A DNA stretch of 64,000 nt from Sanguinoderma infundibulare. Lineage: Eukaryota > Basidiomycota > Agaricomycetes > Polyporales > Polyporaceae. Position 1 is the stretch's first letter. Each line of letters opens with the position of its first letter. The stretch lies in contig JAVLRN010000008.1 of the NCBI GenBank assembly GCA_032821775.1, forward strand, positions 1,302,001 through 1,366,000, in the 5' to 3' direction. The notes beneath the pieces were generated by a model. The model searched no databases, had not been told where the DNA came from, and saw only the letters and a program-made list of their open reading frames with translations. The translations under genes and the position numbers were made by a program. Below are positions 36,887 to 48,806 of this stretch, piece by piece.

Positions 36887-39780
36887 TCATGCGGCTGTGA
36901 TTACCTCGACGACTATGCCGTACTCGGTGAACCACAGAAAGTCGAAGTCGAGACGGAGAGTCACCTCTCCTCCGATTGCAAGTGGGAGTGTAGTTTCCTG
37001 CGGGCCGAGATTCCAATCCCGTATGTTGCTCACCACCCAGTCGAGTTGCTGAACGGCGCGGGAATGATGGTCGTGCGGCGCTCCAGCTGTCAACTTGACA
37101 TCTGCCCGCAAAGTGAGCTTCGGGCCGCCGTATACTTGCTCGTCAACGTCGATGGCGTACGAGTATTCGATGGCGACGGTGAATTGGGGAGTGGAAAGGG
37201 TGAGGGCATGATGTACGGGCGGATCTTCGTTCTCCGGTTCCTGGAAGCGAACCTCATAGCGGAGCTCCTCGAGAGCACGTCTGATGTGTCCCGGCAACGT
37301 CAATTTGACTCTCCCGTGTCGCTCTTCGATGCGCAGTTGGGGACAGAGCTCGGAAAGGGCATGCGGGAGCTTCGGACGAAGAAAGGTGCGTCTTTCCCGG
37401 TCGCCGGGGACCACATCGACGTCGACGTAGTATTCGGAGCGCCAGGCGAGGTTCAGATCGAGGCGGAGTGTCAGAGGCTCTCCGGACGGACTAGTTAGAG
37501 GAATGTGTCCCTGGTCGAGGCTCCATAGCCAGCCCTTCGGGTCAGACTCCCGGTGTGTGCCATCCTCGCCACACCAGTCCGTCCACCCCAGAGCGTATGG
37601 GCCATCCTGGTACGCCCCTGAATCCAAAGTGACACGGGCAACCATGAACAGCCTGGAGTACGGCGACTTCGTGAAAAAGTGATCTAGCTCGTGAGTGTAC
37701 CGAATGACGATGCTGAACTCGGATTTGGAGATGGCGAAAATGTGGGTGCGCGGATTGTCTTGCCTTGAACCTTCGAACTGAACGGCGTAACCCCTTTCCT
37801 CTAGTGCCCTACTAACGCGTTCTAGCATGGTCACGTTGATGTGTTCGTGAGGCAGTCGTAGCTGGTAAGGGGGAGCGAGGGACTCGGTAAGGCTGGGAGA
37901 TGAGGTCATCGCAACGCGGACATCGTACTGAGACGATGATAGGATATCAAGTCCCAGTTCAACGGTCACAGCATGCGCTGATGAGTACGAGAGCGTGATG
38001 GATCTCGTGGAAGTCAAGGAAGACTGAGCCCAGTGGATATCCCAGGTAGTCGCAGCGAATGGTGGGGCAGAGACTGTGTCATCCGGGTTCGCGTGATTGG
38101 GAGGGAGGACCCAGAAACAAGCAGTCACGAAGGTGACCTCGCCGACATTATCTTCACATATCATATGGCGGAACTTGACGTAGATGGTGAACGAGTTGTT
38201 GGAGAGGGTGAAGGAATGAAAATCAGGATGGCGTTCAGTAGGACCTCGAATCTCCGAGACGCGGTATCCATAGTCTTTCTGCAATGCTGCATCGCGTTTC
38301 GAAAGCGTTAGAGTCAAAGATCTTCGGTCAATGGTTCGTGCGAGAGTGGCGCGCGCTGGATGGGGAAGATAGACGGTCTTTGTGCTCGAGCTTGCATACC
38401 AAGTGCCACCGAGCGACCTAAGAGCAAGAATATGGACTGAGGGGGTTCCGGACGTTGTATAAACGTCAATTGTCCCAGGGTAGAGGAATCCGAACTGAGA
38501 GTCACCGGTGGGTATGTAGCAGACCCTCCCGAAAACTGTTTCGAGATCAGAGTCAACAGTGGAACATCCGAGGATGGCCAAGTACCACTCGACATCCGTA
38601 TCTATGACGTTGATCGGTAGACCGGCTTCATGGAGGGGTAGAAGGCGAAACTCCGCGCGTAAGCCGTAGGGAGTTCTGGTGTAGTCAAGGGGAGGAAGCT
38701 TGAGCTGGTCCACGACAGTGTTAGGAGATTTGTAGACGCTTTCCAAGAAGTTACTGGGCGATGGAGAGAATAATGAAACGGAGGGATCCAACTTCGAAAG
38801 ACGTAGTTGAGATCGAGACGCCTGGTGAATGATGCCCGAGCGGGATGAAGATATGGTACCCCAAGCAAACAAAGTGTGGTCGGGGAATCTCCAAAGGATC
38901 TCCTCTTGCAGTCGCCGGAAAGCCTGCTGGCCCTCCCCGTAAAGCGTAGGCATGTTGATCCCGAAGATGCCAAGCAGGGAGTACGCTCGATCTTCGACAC
39001 GTGTCGTCTGCCGCTTGGCCGCCCACGACATCCGCTTTGCAATGCTCGCTTCATCCAACGGCTCTCTGTGTAACAAGATGGCGCGGTCGATGTTGGTAAT
39101 GTCAGAGATAACCTCGGATAGAAAGCCTTTCGTCTGGATAAACTTCCACTCCATCGAGAGGAAGACGACGAATCGGGGCCCAATGAGCTCTTGGAGCGTC
39201 CATCCTCGAGTGAACCATCGGCTACGGCGGAATTGGGAATCCCTCGCCTTCGCATAGTCGAGGGATGGCACATCCGATAGGAATGCGAAACAGACCCTGG
39301 CTCCACAGTACCAGTTGTACATCGAGTTGATGGCCTCCGACAGCTCCGAGCTGCTCTCCTTGTTGATGCAGGAGGAGTCAACCCACATGTAACGGAAGCC
39401 ATAGTGACGTGCGATCTCAGCCGTCTTCCTGATCTTCTCAGAGAGTCCCCAGCGGAGTTCCCAGATGCCAGACAGGGAAGGGAGCTCAGGAGATAGGAGG
39501 TGCGATGTATCATCGCGCGAGGGATCGGGATAGCCTAGTAACCGGGAGGTAAGCAAAAAGTCCACAGGATGTCGGGGGTGAACGCACTGTTCGTAGTCGG
39601 GAGAGACGCGGGCGCAAGGCGCGTGGCAAGCTTGTACGCCTCTTGTATCCTCCTCACGTCTTGATACGATTGCTCGCCTTTCTCCGAATCCCAGGTGTGC
39701 GATAGGATGGCATATGGGGGAATCTCGGAGAAGTCTTGAAACTCCTCGAACTCCCCGGTATATGTATTGATCAGCCGCAT
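36887..39780 (-). CDS. HET-domain protein with long repeated C-terminus (946 aa)
   Basis: Two exons, 39780-39588 and 39534-36887, with a 57-nt intron (gtgcgt...ttactag). The start MRLINTYTGEFEEF is typical for basidiomycete HET proteins. HET-domain motifs follow: YAILSHTWD, YGFRYMWVDSSCINK, ELSEAINSMYNWY and FTRGWTLQELIGP, then the usual companion block RMSWAAKRQTTRVEDRAYSL and MPTLYGEGQQAFRRLQEEI. HET domains act in allorecognition and programmed death when incompatible partners meet, and many are now seen as TIR-like NADases. After about residue 320 the protein leaves the standard architecture. Three diverged units of about 150-180 residues follow, each with a helix-like RALEExxYxVxF or similar segment, an F-x-hydrophobic-x-Y strand and a LTLRLDxxx...YxVxV end. 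No known effector is recognised. Confidence 0.88.
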
Positions 39781-40004
39781 GGCTACAGACACTGCTGAGT
39801 AGTCGTAAACGTTATCAGCACCAGCTGGCGAACTAATAGGAAATAACACGCACCGTGAAGGGACTCTGAGCGAAAGTATTGAAGCGAACGGGTGTAGATG
39901 GGACGATAAACAGGCTGGCTAAACGCCGGACGCAAAGGCGCGGTTCGTCTTACGCGCCAATCTCTCTTCTCGGTCTCTCCTCCCCCTCTTTCTCTCTCAT
40001 GCCA

Positions 40005-40490
40005 GTCGCCGCCGTGGCTGCCAAATCCTTCTGGTCCAGGCAAGACCCAGACGACCCTCTGTCTCAGGCACTCCAGCCGCCTCCAGACAAATCGCTCGAG
40101 GATCGCGTTGCGAGGATCCGTCAGCAAGAGGCCATAAGCGGAGATTGATGAAGATCGCGCTCTCCAGGAAAACTTTCGAGCGACGCAAGAAAGCGATGAA
40201 GATCCTTATTCTATGTGCGCACCACCCATTCACTCGTCTAGTGCGTTGATTGACGTCCGCGTACGGGCCAAGCAGAATCGGGCAAGAGCACAACGGTGAA
40301 GAGTTCATCTTTTCCACCTTTTTTCTCTCGCGCTTGCCCTTGACGCCCACATTCATCCTAGACATTCAACTTGCGTTCTCCCCCCAGCACTTCCACAAGG
40401 AGCGCGCCGCCTGGAAGACCATCATCCAGCTCAACTTAATCAGGTCAGTCCTGGCGCCTTCTTTCTGTGGATCGATGAGAGGGGTCGGAG
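40005..40490 (+). pseudogene. Relic of a heterotrimeric G-protein alpha subunit gene
   Basis: The N-terminal part is recognisable from about 39999: DDPLSQALQPPPDKSLEDR, then after a stop and frame change KTFERRKKAMKILIL, the P-loop GQAESGKSTTVK (40267-40302), and an exon ending FHKERAAWKTIIQLNLIR at 40443. The exon junctions expected around the P-loop have lost their splice signals: the base before GGCCAAG is not AG, and AAGAGTTCATC is a weak donor. Nothing after the NLIR exon resembles the rest of a G-alpha (switch regions, NKxD, TCAT). It is a truncated, decayed copy, not a working gene. Confidence 0.75.
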
Positions 40491-41229
40491 AATAGCAGGA
40501 CATCGTCGCCTCGGCCTCCTCTAAAGGAGAGGAAGCGATGACGAGCGCAGGTGCCGCCGTCTAGTGATGACTCGGACTATGAAGCCGTTCCCCCGAAGAA
40601 GAAGGCTTCGATGCCCGGTCCCCAGGCATCGCCATCGCGCACCGCGGCTAGTAAGGCGACCTCTGCTAGACAGGTGTCGGCTCCAGTAGCGACAAAGGCG
40701 ACGATCCCCGCGTCCAAGGCATCCGCCTCGAAAGCAGCGACGAAGGGTCCTACTAAGGCTACCAATGCTTCGCATGCGAACGATAGAATGAGATCTCTTG
40801 CCAGTCCCTCTATTTCCACCCCGCTGGCGGCGAAGGCGACCGCCGGCCTCACCACTCGAAAAACTAGAACTCGACGAGGATCACGAGAGGTGGCGGATTC
40901 GAGGAGGACTGTATCGTGGACTCAGAGCGGGGAGGCGGATGGGGAATAGATAGCTCATGTACACTCGTTTCTCAGGTCACAAATGTATTTCTTTGCGACG
41001 AGACTCATTGCGTGCACCGTGCACCCGATTGTGTGCCCGATTCCGCGTCCCAGTCGCGTGATGAGACGAAGTGAGTAAGTAGGCCGACTCCGAGAGCAAC
41101 TTTCCCGTTCTCGCAGTTGAAACCAACGTTGAACTTTGAACAAAGATGCACGCAGCAACAAGATAGATAGGTACCTCCTTTCCCCGTCACGAGAATGTAC
41201 GGACGTAATAGACTTCTAAGTCAACTCTT
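40491..41229. other. Low-complexity open frame and 3' flank, no confident gene
   Basis: A + strand frame from about 40545 to 40949 encodes a Lys/Ala/Ser/Thr-rich basic stretch (SDDSDYEAVPPKKKA at its start). It has no ATG before residue 21 and no family match. It may be part of the decayed region. 40950-41229 is the 3' flank of the AAA ATPase gene. Confidence 0.3.
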
Positions 41230-44070
41230 CTATCCCCTCTTCCACCAGTTACCAAATATCGAGAATGAAGCCACGGGAACTGGGACTGGTGGGACTGGAG
41301 TGACTGTTTGCCTACAAAACGCCAAGTCAGCCCAGTGGATACTACCCCAAGAGAATACGGACGGGAGAGAGGGACGTACTCTGTACTTGCGTCAAATTGC
41401 TCCATCAAATCCAGCAATTCTTCAAGCTGCGCGAAGCCCAGCGTCTTCTGCTCGTCCTGAGCCAGCGCGCCAGCGGTCCTGACGATGTTCTTGATCTGTC
41501 GCCCATTCACCTCCCTCTCCCCGAGCATGCGCAGTTCGTCCTCTGTGATGCCACCAAGGTCATCTCCGTTGACACGTTTGAGGAACGTGACCCAGAGTTT
41601 GCGCCTATCGACGGAGGAGAGGTCCCCGTACCGAAGTGAGAGGTGAATGCGCGACTGGAATGCCTCATCGAATTCCCTGACCCGGTTCGTTGTGAGAAAG
41701 AGGATACCACGAAAGTATCTTCAATCAAGAACATGCAGAAAAGTGGTCAGTGCCAACGTGTTTCCTCCAGCTGTGTCGGTGGCAAAATATTATCGAGGTT
41801 ACTCACTCAAGTTGCCGGAGGAAGGCTGCTACCGTGGCGTTCCGCGCCGGATGCTCTGGTTTGCGCTTCTCGAGGAAAACGTCGGCCTCGTCTATCAGCA
41901 CGATCGCCCCCCAGATCATGGACAACTTGAATACACTTCTCTCTATAGATTCCGGGCTATAAACGACTTTTAAATCCGATGCTGCCACAACGTACAGTGG
42001 TCCTAGAAATATAAGAGTATGCATCAGCAAGAGAGGCAATTCCAGATGTCCACATCGCAATAACTCACTCTGCAGCTCTGTAATGGAAATTCGGCTCCGT
42101 TAACTGTCTCATCATGGTAAAGGAGGAGGATACGACATATGCTCACGTTCGCTAATCGCTTCAGCCGTCAGGCTCTTGCCAACACCTGGGTTGCCAAAGA
42201 GGTTGATAACGAGCCCACGTCCTTTGCCCGCGACGAAGTCCTCAAATTTCTTCGATCGTCCCATGTGATGCGATCTGACCAAACCCATAAGGATCTTCTT
42301 GTGCCTGTCCGGGATCACAAGACACTCAAACGCCTCCTTGTTCCAACTGATATCTTCCACCCTGTCGACCACGAACTGGACTATAAAGAATGACACATGA
42401 CCGATAAGTCTCTGGTAACCGAACATGCCGCACCTAAATCTAGCGATGCGAAGATACAGGAACTTACGCCACAGCTTGTCTTCGAAACTGAACCCGTACA
42501 CGATCGGTGACGCCAGCAGGAGCTCTTCATCCTTCAGCTCGCGATGTGCATGTCTATGCATGTTGCGGTCGAGGCTGCTCGTCGCATGCGGAAGGTCCAA
42601 GTTGGGTGACATGTATACAAGGGTCTCTGCAAAAAATACAGGTTAGTTGGCCCCGGACAGCGTGTGGGCATGGGTATCGGGGCAGAGGCGCTACTGACTC
42701 CGGTCTATCATGATTTTGCCATCAACCTATCGTTTTCGTTAAGTTAGCACTCACACGATATGCAGTATGAGTAAACAGACGAAGGCATGCACAAGACTTA
42801 CAGAAATCCCTTCACTGCGCGCTGGCAAACCAGTCGAGCCAAGTGGCAAACCGGCAGCAATGGCAGCCCCCCGGCGGCCTGTTATGGCGGATCTGTCCAA
42901 GACCTTGAACGCCAGTCCTTGATACACAACGTGTCGCCTTCCGTCAGCGTGCTCCGCCCACTTCCTGCCCCGCTGGATGAGGCGCTCCTGCAAGCGCTGC
43001 GAATCTATGGCACCACGGTAGTATCCTATCGGGTATGTCTCCAGGCTTGAGATTTCCTTCGCGCCCTGGAACGTAGCGATGGATAACGGAAAATGTGCAT
43101 ATCCGAACCTCGTCCTCTGTCCCGGTTGCGAATCCATTCCAACATCGAGCTCTTCAACGTTTCGCACAGGGGTGCCGGGGTCGACCTCGACGTACTGGAC
43201 GTTAAGTGCCCAAGATCGCTCCCGGTGCTGAATGCGCTGACGTTAGCATATGCAGATTATATTGTGTGCGGCTAAAGCTCTCACTTCATCGTTATGCATA
43301 CCAAAGCTATCGTGCAGCGCCATACGCACGAGACGGACGCAGCGCGGCTCGGATGTGGTCGGGCAGGGTACATATAGGAGTGTCTTTCCTGGGATAAAGA
43401 GCAGCTCGAGGAGATCGAACGTGATCTTTTCATCCTTGATCAGCGCGCGGAAGTTGTCCAGGTCCTGGCTGTACGTATCCTTCAGGTATTCGAGCAGAAG
43501 CGACAGATGCTGGTATCCCTCATGCGCCGGCGTGTCTTTCTGGTCATATGTAACCCCGAAATTGGTCGCCTTCTGCTCCAGCTCTGGAATCCAAGGGAGA
43601 AATGCCTTCGGCTCGATCTGAAGGGCAAGATTCAATGTCACATGTCAACGTCGGAGGCGTCCAACAATTGTCAGTACCAGCTGAACAAGAAGAGCAGGGG
43701 AGGCACGTACTCGAAACGGCTTGGCTGCCCAGAAGATATTGGGCGCGCACTCCATGACATCTCGCACGGCCTTGATCAGTTCGGAGCTGTTAATCTGCAG
43801 CACCGTGCCCTCCTGGGACGTCCCCTGCTGGAATTTGACGAACTTGCTGACCACCGTGAATACGTACATGTTGTACATCTCGTTCTCCTGCAGGTTATTC
43901 GACTGGGTCTCCGGCGGGGTGAGGCTGATTGTCGTGCGGTTGTCGGACTTGTCGCGGATCTCGTGCAAGTACTTGATCTCGGGCACACTCCCAGGAGGAG
44001 GCGGGACCAGGTCCTCGATGTCTTCCCCAGGCTTCTCGCTCGAGTCGGGCTTCGCTATTTGGCCAAGCAT
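41230..44070 (-). CDS. AAA+ ATPase with fungal N-terminal domain (DUF7025-type), 721 aa
   Basis: Ten exons: 44070-43711, 43617-43285, 43227-42802, 42726-42699, 42626-42468, 42380-42147, 42077-42069, 42002-41807, 41718-41380 and 41311-41230. The N-terminal half contains the segment around LLYVPCPTTSEPRCVRLVRM and YPIGYYRG common to fungal AAA proteins of unknown role. The AAA core has Walker A GNPGVGKS (498-505), Walker B AIVLIDEADVFLEKR (Asp554, Glu555), sensor 1 ILFLTTNRV and an arginine in FDEAFQSRIH. The lid ends GRQIKNIVRTAGALA. Exon 7 is only 9 nt (AGCTGCAGA) and is needed to build AISEQLQRPLYVVAASDL; skipping it removes LQR but keeps frame. The C-terminus is Pro/Val-rich. Substrate and location are unknown; no signal peptide is seen. 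Confidence 0.85.
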
Positions 44071-45437
44071 CGCGAAGGTGGGCACTGTGAGGTTAATGAA
44101 TTGTGGCAGAAGAGGCAGAAGAGGAGTTGGAGGCCTAGGTAGGATGGCTACGGAGGATGAGAGAAGGAAGAGCGGGGACAAATGTGCACTGGGCGGGCAA
44201 CATGCGCCGCATACTCGCCGTGTTACGTACTGCCAGCGAGACGGGTCAGCTACCAAGAATGTGTGGGGTAGTGACGCCCATCATTTTCCGCGCGCACTTG
44301 TCAGTCCCCAAGTCACCTTCATGCCTAGTACCAAGCAAAAATAGATACGACACACATGTTCGGCTGTGCTAAAAGTACCGAAGCATGTCCAAGGACCGCC
44401 TCCGGGCAGAGGGTATCGACGTCAGGTCCGGCCCTGGCGAGAAGGGTGCCGAACGAAGGGGAGCATACAGTTGGCCTGTGAGGCGGCCTTGGTGGGCGAG
44501 AGCTTTCCTCTCGTGCTTCGAAAAACGTCCAGCGGCGAGATCATTACTCGCTCGTCCTGACGAAGAGACGTCGGAGGGGGATAACGGTAACGGCAACTAC
44601 GACGACGTACGATTGAACGCGAGGCAATTCCGTCGAGCATTTTAAATACGGTCAAATAGCCTTGACGTCTGCGTCAGCTACGGCTTGATCTGAAGATGAC
44701 TCTAATGCGCTCACAAGCTTGACCATTCTCAGTTAGAATAGATAGGCCATCCGGTCTCTGCGATGATGGCTGCAGGACGCAACCTTGAGTTAATCGGGCG
44801 TCAATCAGACCGCCTGTCACGGTGTATACCGACGGCCCGGACAAGGGCTCCGGCGATGCACAACAATCCAGCTCTCCAACTCGAACCCAAGTTGTTGCAC
44901 TATGTACATGCGCTCACATCGTCATTCGCTGGGTGTGAAATGTACCCACTTTGGCGACCTTATAAATCGCAGAGTTCATCTTTTCAGCTGAACGACATCA
45001 TTCACCGATGCCGACTGACACCGGTCACAGATTGCAGGCCTGCAATGCGAGCGACCAAATCGCGCCATGTCATGTATGGTTCGTTGGGCTGCGCTGCATG
45101 AGCGTGTGGACCACTGTGTATGCACGAGGCACGAACATCATATGGCATATGGGCTTAGGGGGATAACATACACACAACAGAGACGAATCTTGGCAACGAG
45201 CGGACGGCTAACGGTCTATTAGGGTAACAGTGCGCCGTAAGACAGAATGACAGCGGTAAGCACGAGCGCGAACGTAGAGCCGAACGGGGACAAAGAGGGA
45301 GGGTGTGGATGGTTACGACCATCAACAGGATAGAGCGAATGGCGAATAACAGAACCCGGAAAACACCAAATCACGACGACACGTTACAACGCTGTCCTTG
45401 GATCCGAATCTCGACTCTCGAGTCCGTTCGACACCGT
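44071..45437. other. Intergenic, no confident gene
   Basis: Promoter side of the AAA ATPase gene and 3' side of a hydrophobin. At 44962-44968 there is a good TATA (ttataaat) on +. A 53-codon frame follows at 45008-45169 without family match. Nothing else is recognised. Confidence 0.35.
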
Positions 45438-46243
45438 TCAAAGGATAATCGGGACGCAGCCGATGCTGATCAAGCCTGCATCACGGACGAGCAAACATCA
45501 GCAACAGACTCGGTGGAGCAGACGGGAGCGGCGGGACTCACCACCGACGGCATTGTTCTCGCAACACACGACGTTCGCAGAGCTGCAAAGCAAGGTCATG
45601 TCCGCATCAGCGCCAGGATAGATCACAGGAGCACGCGGACCACTTACCAACTGCCCGCACCGAGGAGCCCAACAAGGGGTGAGCAGTCTTGGCCCAGGCT
45701 AGTACCCTCCGGGCCAAGGAGGCTATCGACGACGGAACCCAAGCCGAGGGAGCCGAGGAGGCCACCCGGGCCAAGGAGGCCACCCTTCTCGGTGAGGGAA
45801 CTGACGACGCCACCCAAGCCGAGGGAACTGACGACGCCACCCAAGCCGAGGGAGTTGAGGAGGCCGTTCAAGGCGCCACCTTCCCCGAGGAGGTCAGGGA
45901 GGAGGGCCTGACCCTCCTTGCTGCGCGGGTCCGTGCAGGTGTTGCAGCATTGGATGGGCCCGGTGGAGCACTTGCCGCCCCCGTGGTGGCCCCAGGTTCC
46001 GTTACCGCTGCCGCTGCCGCTGCCGGTGGTCCCAGTGGGAGGCGGGGGTGCAACCGACGTGGGGGAAGGGGGCGCCGAAGTGTCGGAGGGCGGCACGCTC
46101 ACCGTGACGGTGATGGTCGCCCCCGGGTCCCCAGGCGAAGTCGAGGTGGGGACGGAGGGGGTCGTCGGGTCGCAGGGGACCGGGGAGGAGGAGGTGGCGG
46201 CCGCAAGGGCGAGCGTGACGAGGGCGAGGAGCTTGAAGGCCAT
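45438..46243 (-). CDS. Class I hydrophobin with extended Gly/Leu-rich middle
   Basis: Exons 46243-45648, 45582-45542 and 45475-45438, 224 aa. The signal peptide is MAFKLLALVTLALAAATSSS. The eight cysteines are C in GGGKC, CC in IQCC with a further C three residues later (QCCNTC), C in GQDC, C and CC in CSANVVCCENN, and the last in ISIGCVPIIL. The end CSANVVCCENNAVGG-LISIGCVPIIL is typical of the family. Before Cys1 lies a Pro/Thr/Ser/Gly linker of about 80 residues. Between the CC pair and Cys4 lies a LGLGGVVSSLGLGGVVSSL repeat, so it is about twice normal size. There is one extra cysteine (nine in the mature region). It is divergent from the hydrophobin at 47588. A run of 11 G lies about 15 bp before the ATG. 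Confidence 0.88.
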
Positions 46244-47587
46244 TGTTGGTGTGTGTGTGGGGGGGGGGGGGTTGTGAACGAGTGTGATGGCGATCGATCG
46301 ATGACTCGAAGTGAGTGTATGTCGCTGGGCCTGTGTGGTAGGGAGCGATGGGGTTAGTTGGACTTTCGTGCGCGCATTTATTGGCGAGAGGAGGCCGAGG
46401 GGAGCGTGCGAGCTTGCAAGGCCTGTGGCGGGATCATCAGAGGTCGTGGGTCGGGGTAAATCCCAAAGTCGGCAAAGCAGTTCGAAACTTGGAGAAAGGC
46501 ATGCCGCGCCCAACTTGAAACGAGTATGTGAGCGCACAAAGCGAACGGAAATTTTTTGGCAGCGGAGGAAAATAAGGGCTCGCGAAAAACGTAGGGTTCG
46601 ATGTGGCTCGGGCTGTCGGTAAGGTGTTTGGGGCCCGAAGAGAGACCGGTTGCCTGCGACGGTTCGAGTGGTTGAGTTGCCGTGTGATGGGGTGGAGAGG
46701 CCGAACGGAGCGGTGAGCGTGCTCATCTAAACCGGATATGTCGTGGAGCGGGAGACGAGACATACAGCGGCGTTGTTTGCGGAGACCGAACAAGCTTGAC
46801 ATCGGTCGGAGGGCTTGGGGACAGCGCTGGTCGGCCATCGCTTGAGTCCATGAATATAGTGTTCAGGATGTTTGGGATACGAAGACCACGATTGAGACTA
46901 AACAATACATGGGAGCACATTTGCGACCTGCGTGTTACAAAGGGTCCAAATGCCTCTGGAGGTGGTTCATCAAGAGAGAGCCGTGGAGCGAGCACCGTGG
47001 GGGAAGCGAGCAGAGGCGAGGACAGCGGCTCCGAGCATTGCGATCGATGGATCGAGGTTGCAGTCGGGGACGCCACATGCGCCAGCGATGTGCTCCTCGT
47101 TCGGTCCACGTCACCGCCCAGTTGAACTTGACGAACAAGTGCCACGTGCATACCAAACGCCAGTACGAATTTCAGGCACGCAGACCGCGGCACATTCGTG
47201 TAACCGGCGGACCCAAAACTAAGATCGGCAAGCGGGAAGAAAGCACGTTGCTGAAGGGCCAGCCTCCGTCTGAAGCTCCAACCGTCTTGATTATTGGACG
47301 ATCTCGCATTCGACGGTGAAGCAATTGCACGTTGATGACGTGAAGGATCCTGCTGTGACTTCACTTCAACTGATACCTGCGCACAACATCGTGAAGGGAC
47401 ATACTGGTGTTTCAGATCGCGTTGGACGTCGTCGAGGCTCTCCTACAAAAGGCGGTCAGCCAGGCAGCAGACCCATCCTCGCCATCCCGCACCCCCACCG
47501 TTCGACTCGACGCCTCTGGCTTTCGCCCACCCGCCCATACACCAATCACGCGCACGCGCACGCCCTTAGCCTCGACGTCCATCCACG
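46244..47587. promoter_or_regulatory. Shared intergenic region of two divergent hydrophobins
   Basis: 1.34 kb separates the start codons of the hydrophobins at 46243 (-) and 47588 (+). A gtgtgtgtgg-G11 tract lies next to the - strand ATG. I see no other gene; both promoters must be in here. Confidence 0.5.
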
Positions 47588-48067
47588 ATGAAGCTTTTCG
47601 CGACCCTCACCACCTTCGCCCTTTCCGTCGTCGTCGCCTATCCAGGAGCAGTCTTCGCTTTCCCTTCCCGCCGAACATACGACTCGGAATGCTCGACGGG
47701 CACGCTCCAATGCTGCAACTCGCTCGAGCGAGCAGACTCGGACAAGGCCTCGACCATCCTCGACGCCTTGCAACTGAACGTTCCGTCGGATCAGCACGTC
47801 GGTTTGGCATGTAACACTATCCCCGTGGGCAGCGTCGGAGGAGCATCGAGCTGGTGAGTCTGGTTAACGTTAACTAATGTCATGCCCCAACGGTGAGAAG
47901 AAGGTATGCTGACGCACCTTAACCGACAGTAACGCTATGCCCGTCTGCTGCAACAGCAACCAGTTCGGTGAGTGTCCTTGCCAGGGTGAAAACGTTCGAC
48001 GTTGACGGTCGTGGCACTTGCAGGTCATTTCGCCATCAACTGTTCTCCGATTACCTTTATCCTCTAG
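47588..48067 (+). CDS. Class I hydrophobin, compact form (115 aa)
   Basis: Exons 47588-47853, 47930-47967 and 48024-48067. A signal peptide (MKLFATLTTFALSVVVAYPGAVFA) precedes the pattern C-STGTLQ-CC, C in GLACNTIP, C-NAMPV-CC and the final C in AINCSPITFIL. The spacing is standard for class I and the size is normal. Intron positions and phases equal those of the other two hydrophobins, supporting common descent. It should form the amphipathic rodlet layer on aerial structures. It is divergent from the Gly-rich hydrophobin upstream. Confidence 0.93.
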
Positions 48068-48806
48068 AACGGGACGATACTCGCATCTGGGCATTGAGTT
48101 ATGTGAGTCGCCTTCCCTTCGAACCTTGATGCCAGGTTCCAGTGCTCACGCATGCCCGCATCCAGTCGGTGTTTGTCTTTGAAGTCGGAGCACAGTCTAC
48201 GTTGTTACATCGCTAGCTTTCTTCTTTCTCGAGGAAGTCGGGCTTCTTGCTTTCACATTCTCAGCCCCCTTCCGCGTACTGTGTACACATGTTATTTTGG
48301 TTAGTGAAATATTACGCACATGAATCGGGAGCGCGTACGAGTTCGGCCTGTTGAACGGAAAGCGTCATGGCAGCATCAACGTTCGTGCGAGGCATAGCGC
48401 TGGCATAGAACCGTTGGTATGCATCGAATTCTAAGGGAGAGAGATACACTGCGGCTTCTCCGTCGAAGTCAGTTACCTTCACGCGACCTTGACACCATAC
48501 TTACCTTGTGTACTCGTACTATATCCACGGGGCTGAACAGAAATGACTGCTCTATAACAACGCCATGCTGAGTCATTCCACGTAGAAAGAAAGCCGAGAG
48601 TTGTCGCAGTAAGTACGACGCATGGAGACTGGTGGTCGGATGGAAGGGGTTGCGAGAATGGAAGCGCCCCGAGAGCGGCCACGGGGGCCAAACAAGGGCA
48701 AACAGGCGGGAGGGATGGCCACGACTCGAATTTGTCCACCCCGTCGTCGCGCTCGCGGTCACCTCCTCGCTCTTGCCTCTCCTCGTCCTCACCGACATCC
48801 TGCACA
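48068..48806. other. Intergenic, no gene recognised
   Basis: 3' flank of the hydrophobin and promoter of the septin gene. Open frames on the - strand overlap the septin start and have no family match. Confidence 0.4.

Noticed and set aside
40545..40949. Lys/Ala/Thr-rich + strand frame after the G-alpha relic as a gene
   Set aside because: Low complexity, no early ATG, no match and a location within decayed sequence.
45689..46357. 222-codon Gly/Arg-rich frame antisense to the hydrophobin
   Set aside because: It is a shadow of the Pro/Gly repeats of the real gene, which is supported by eight-cysteine pattern and introns.
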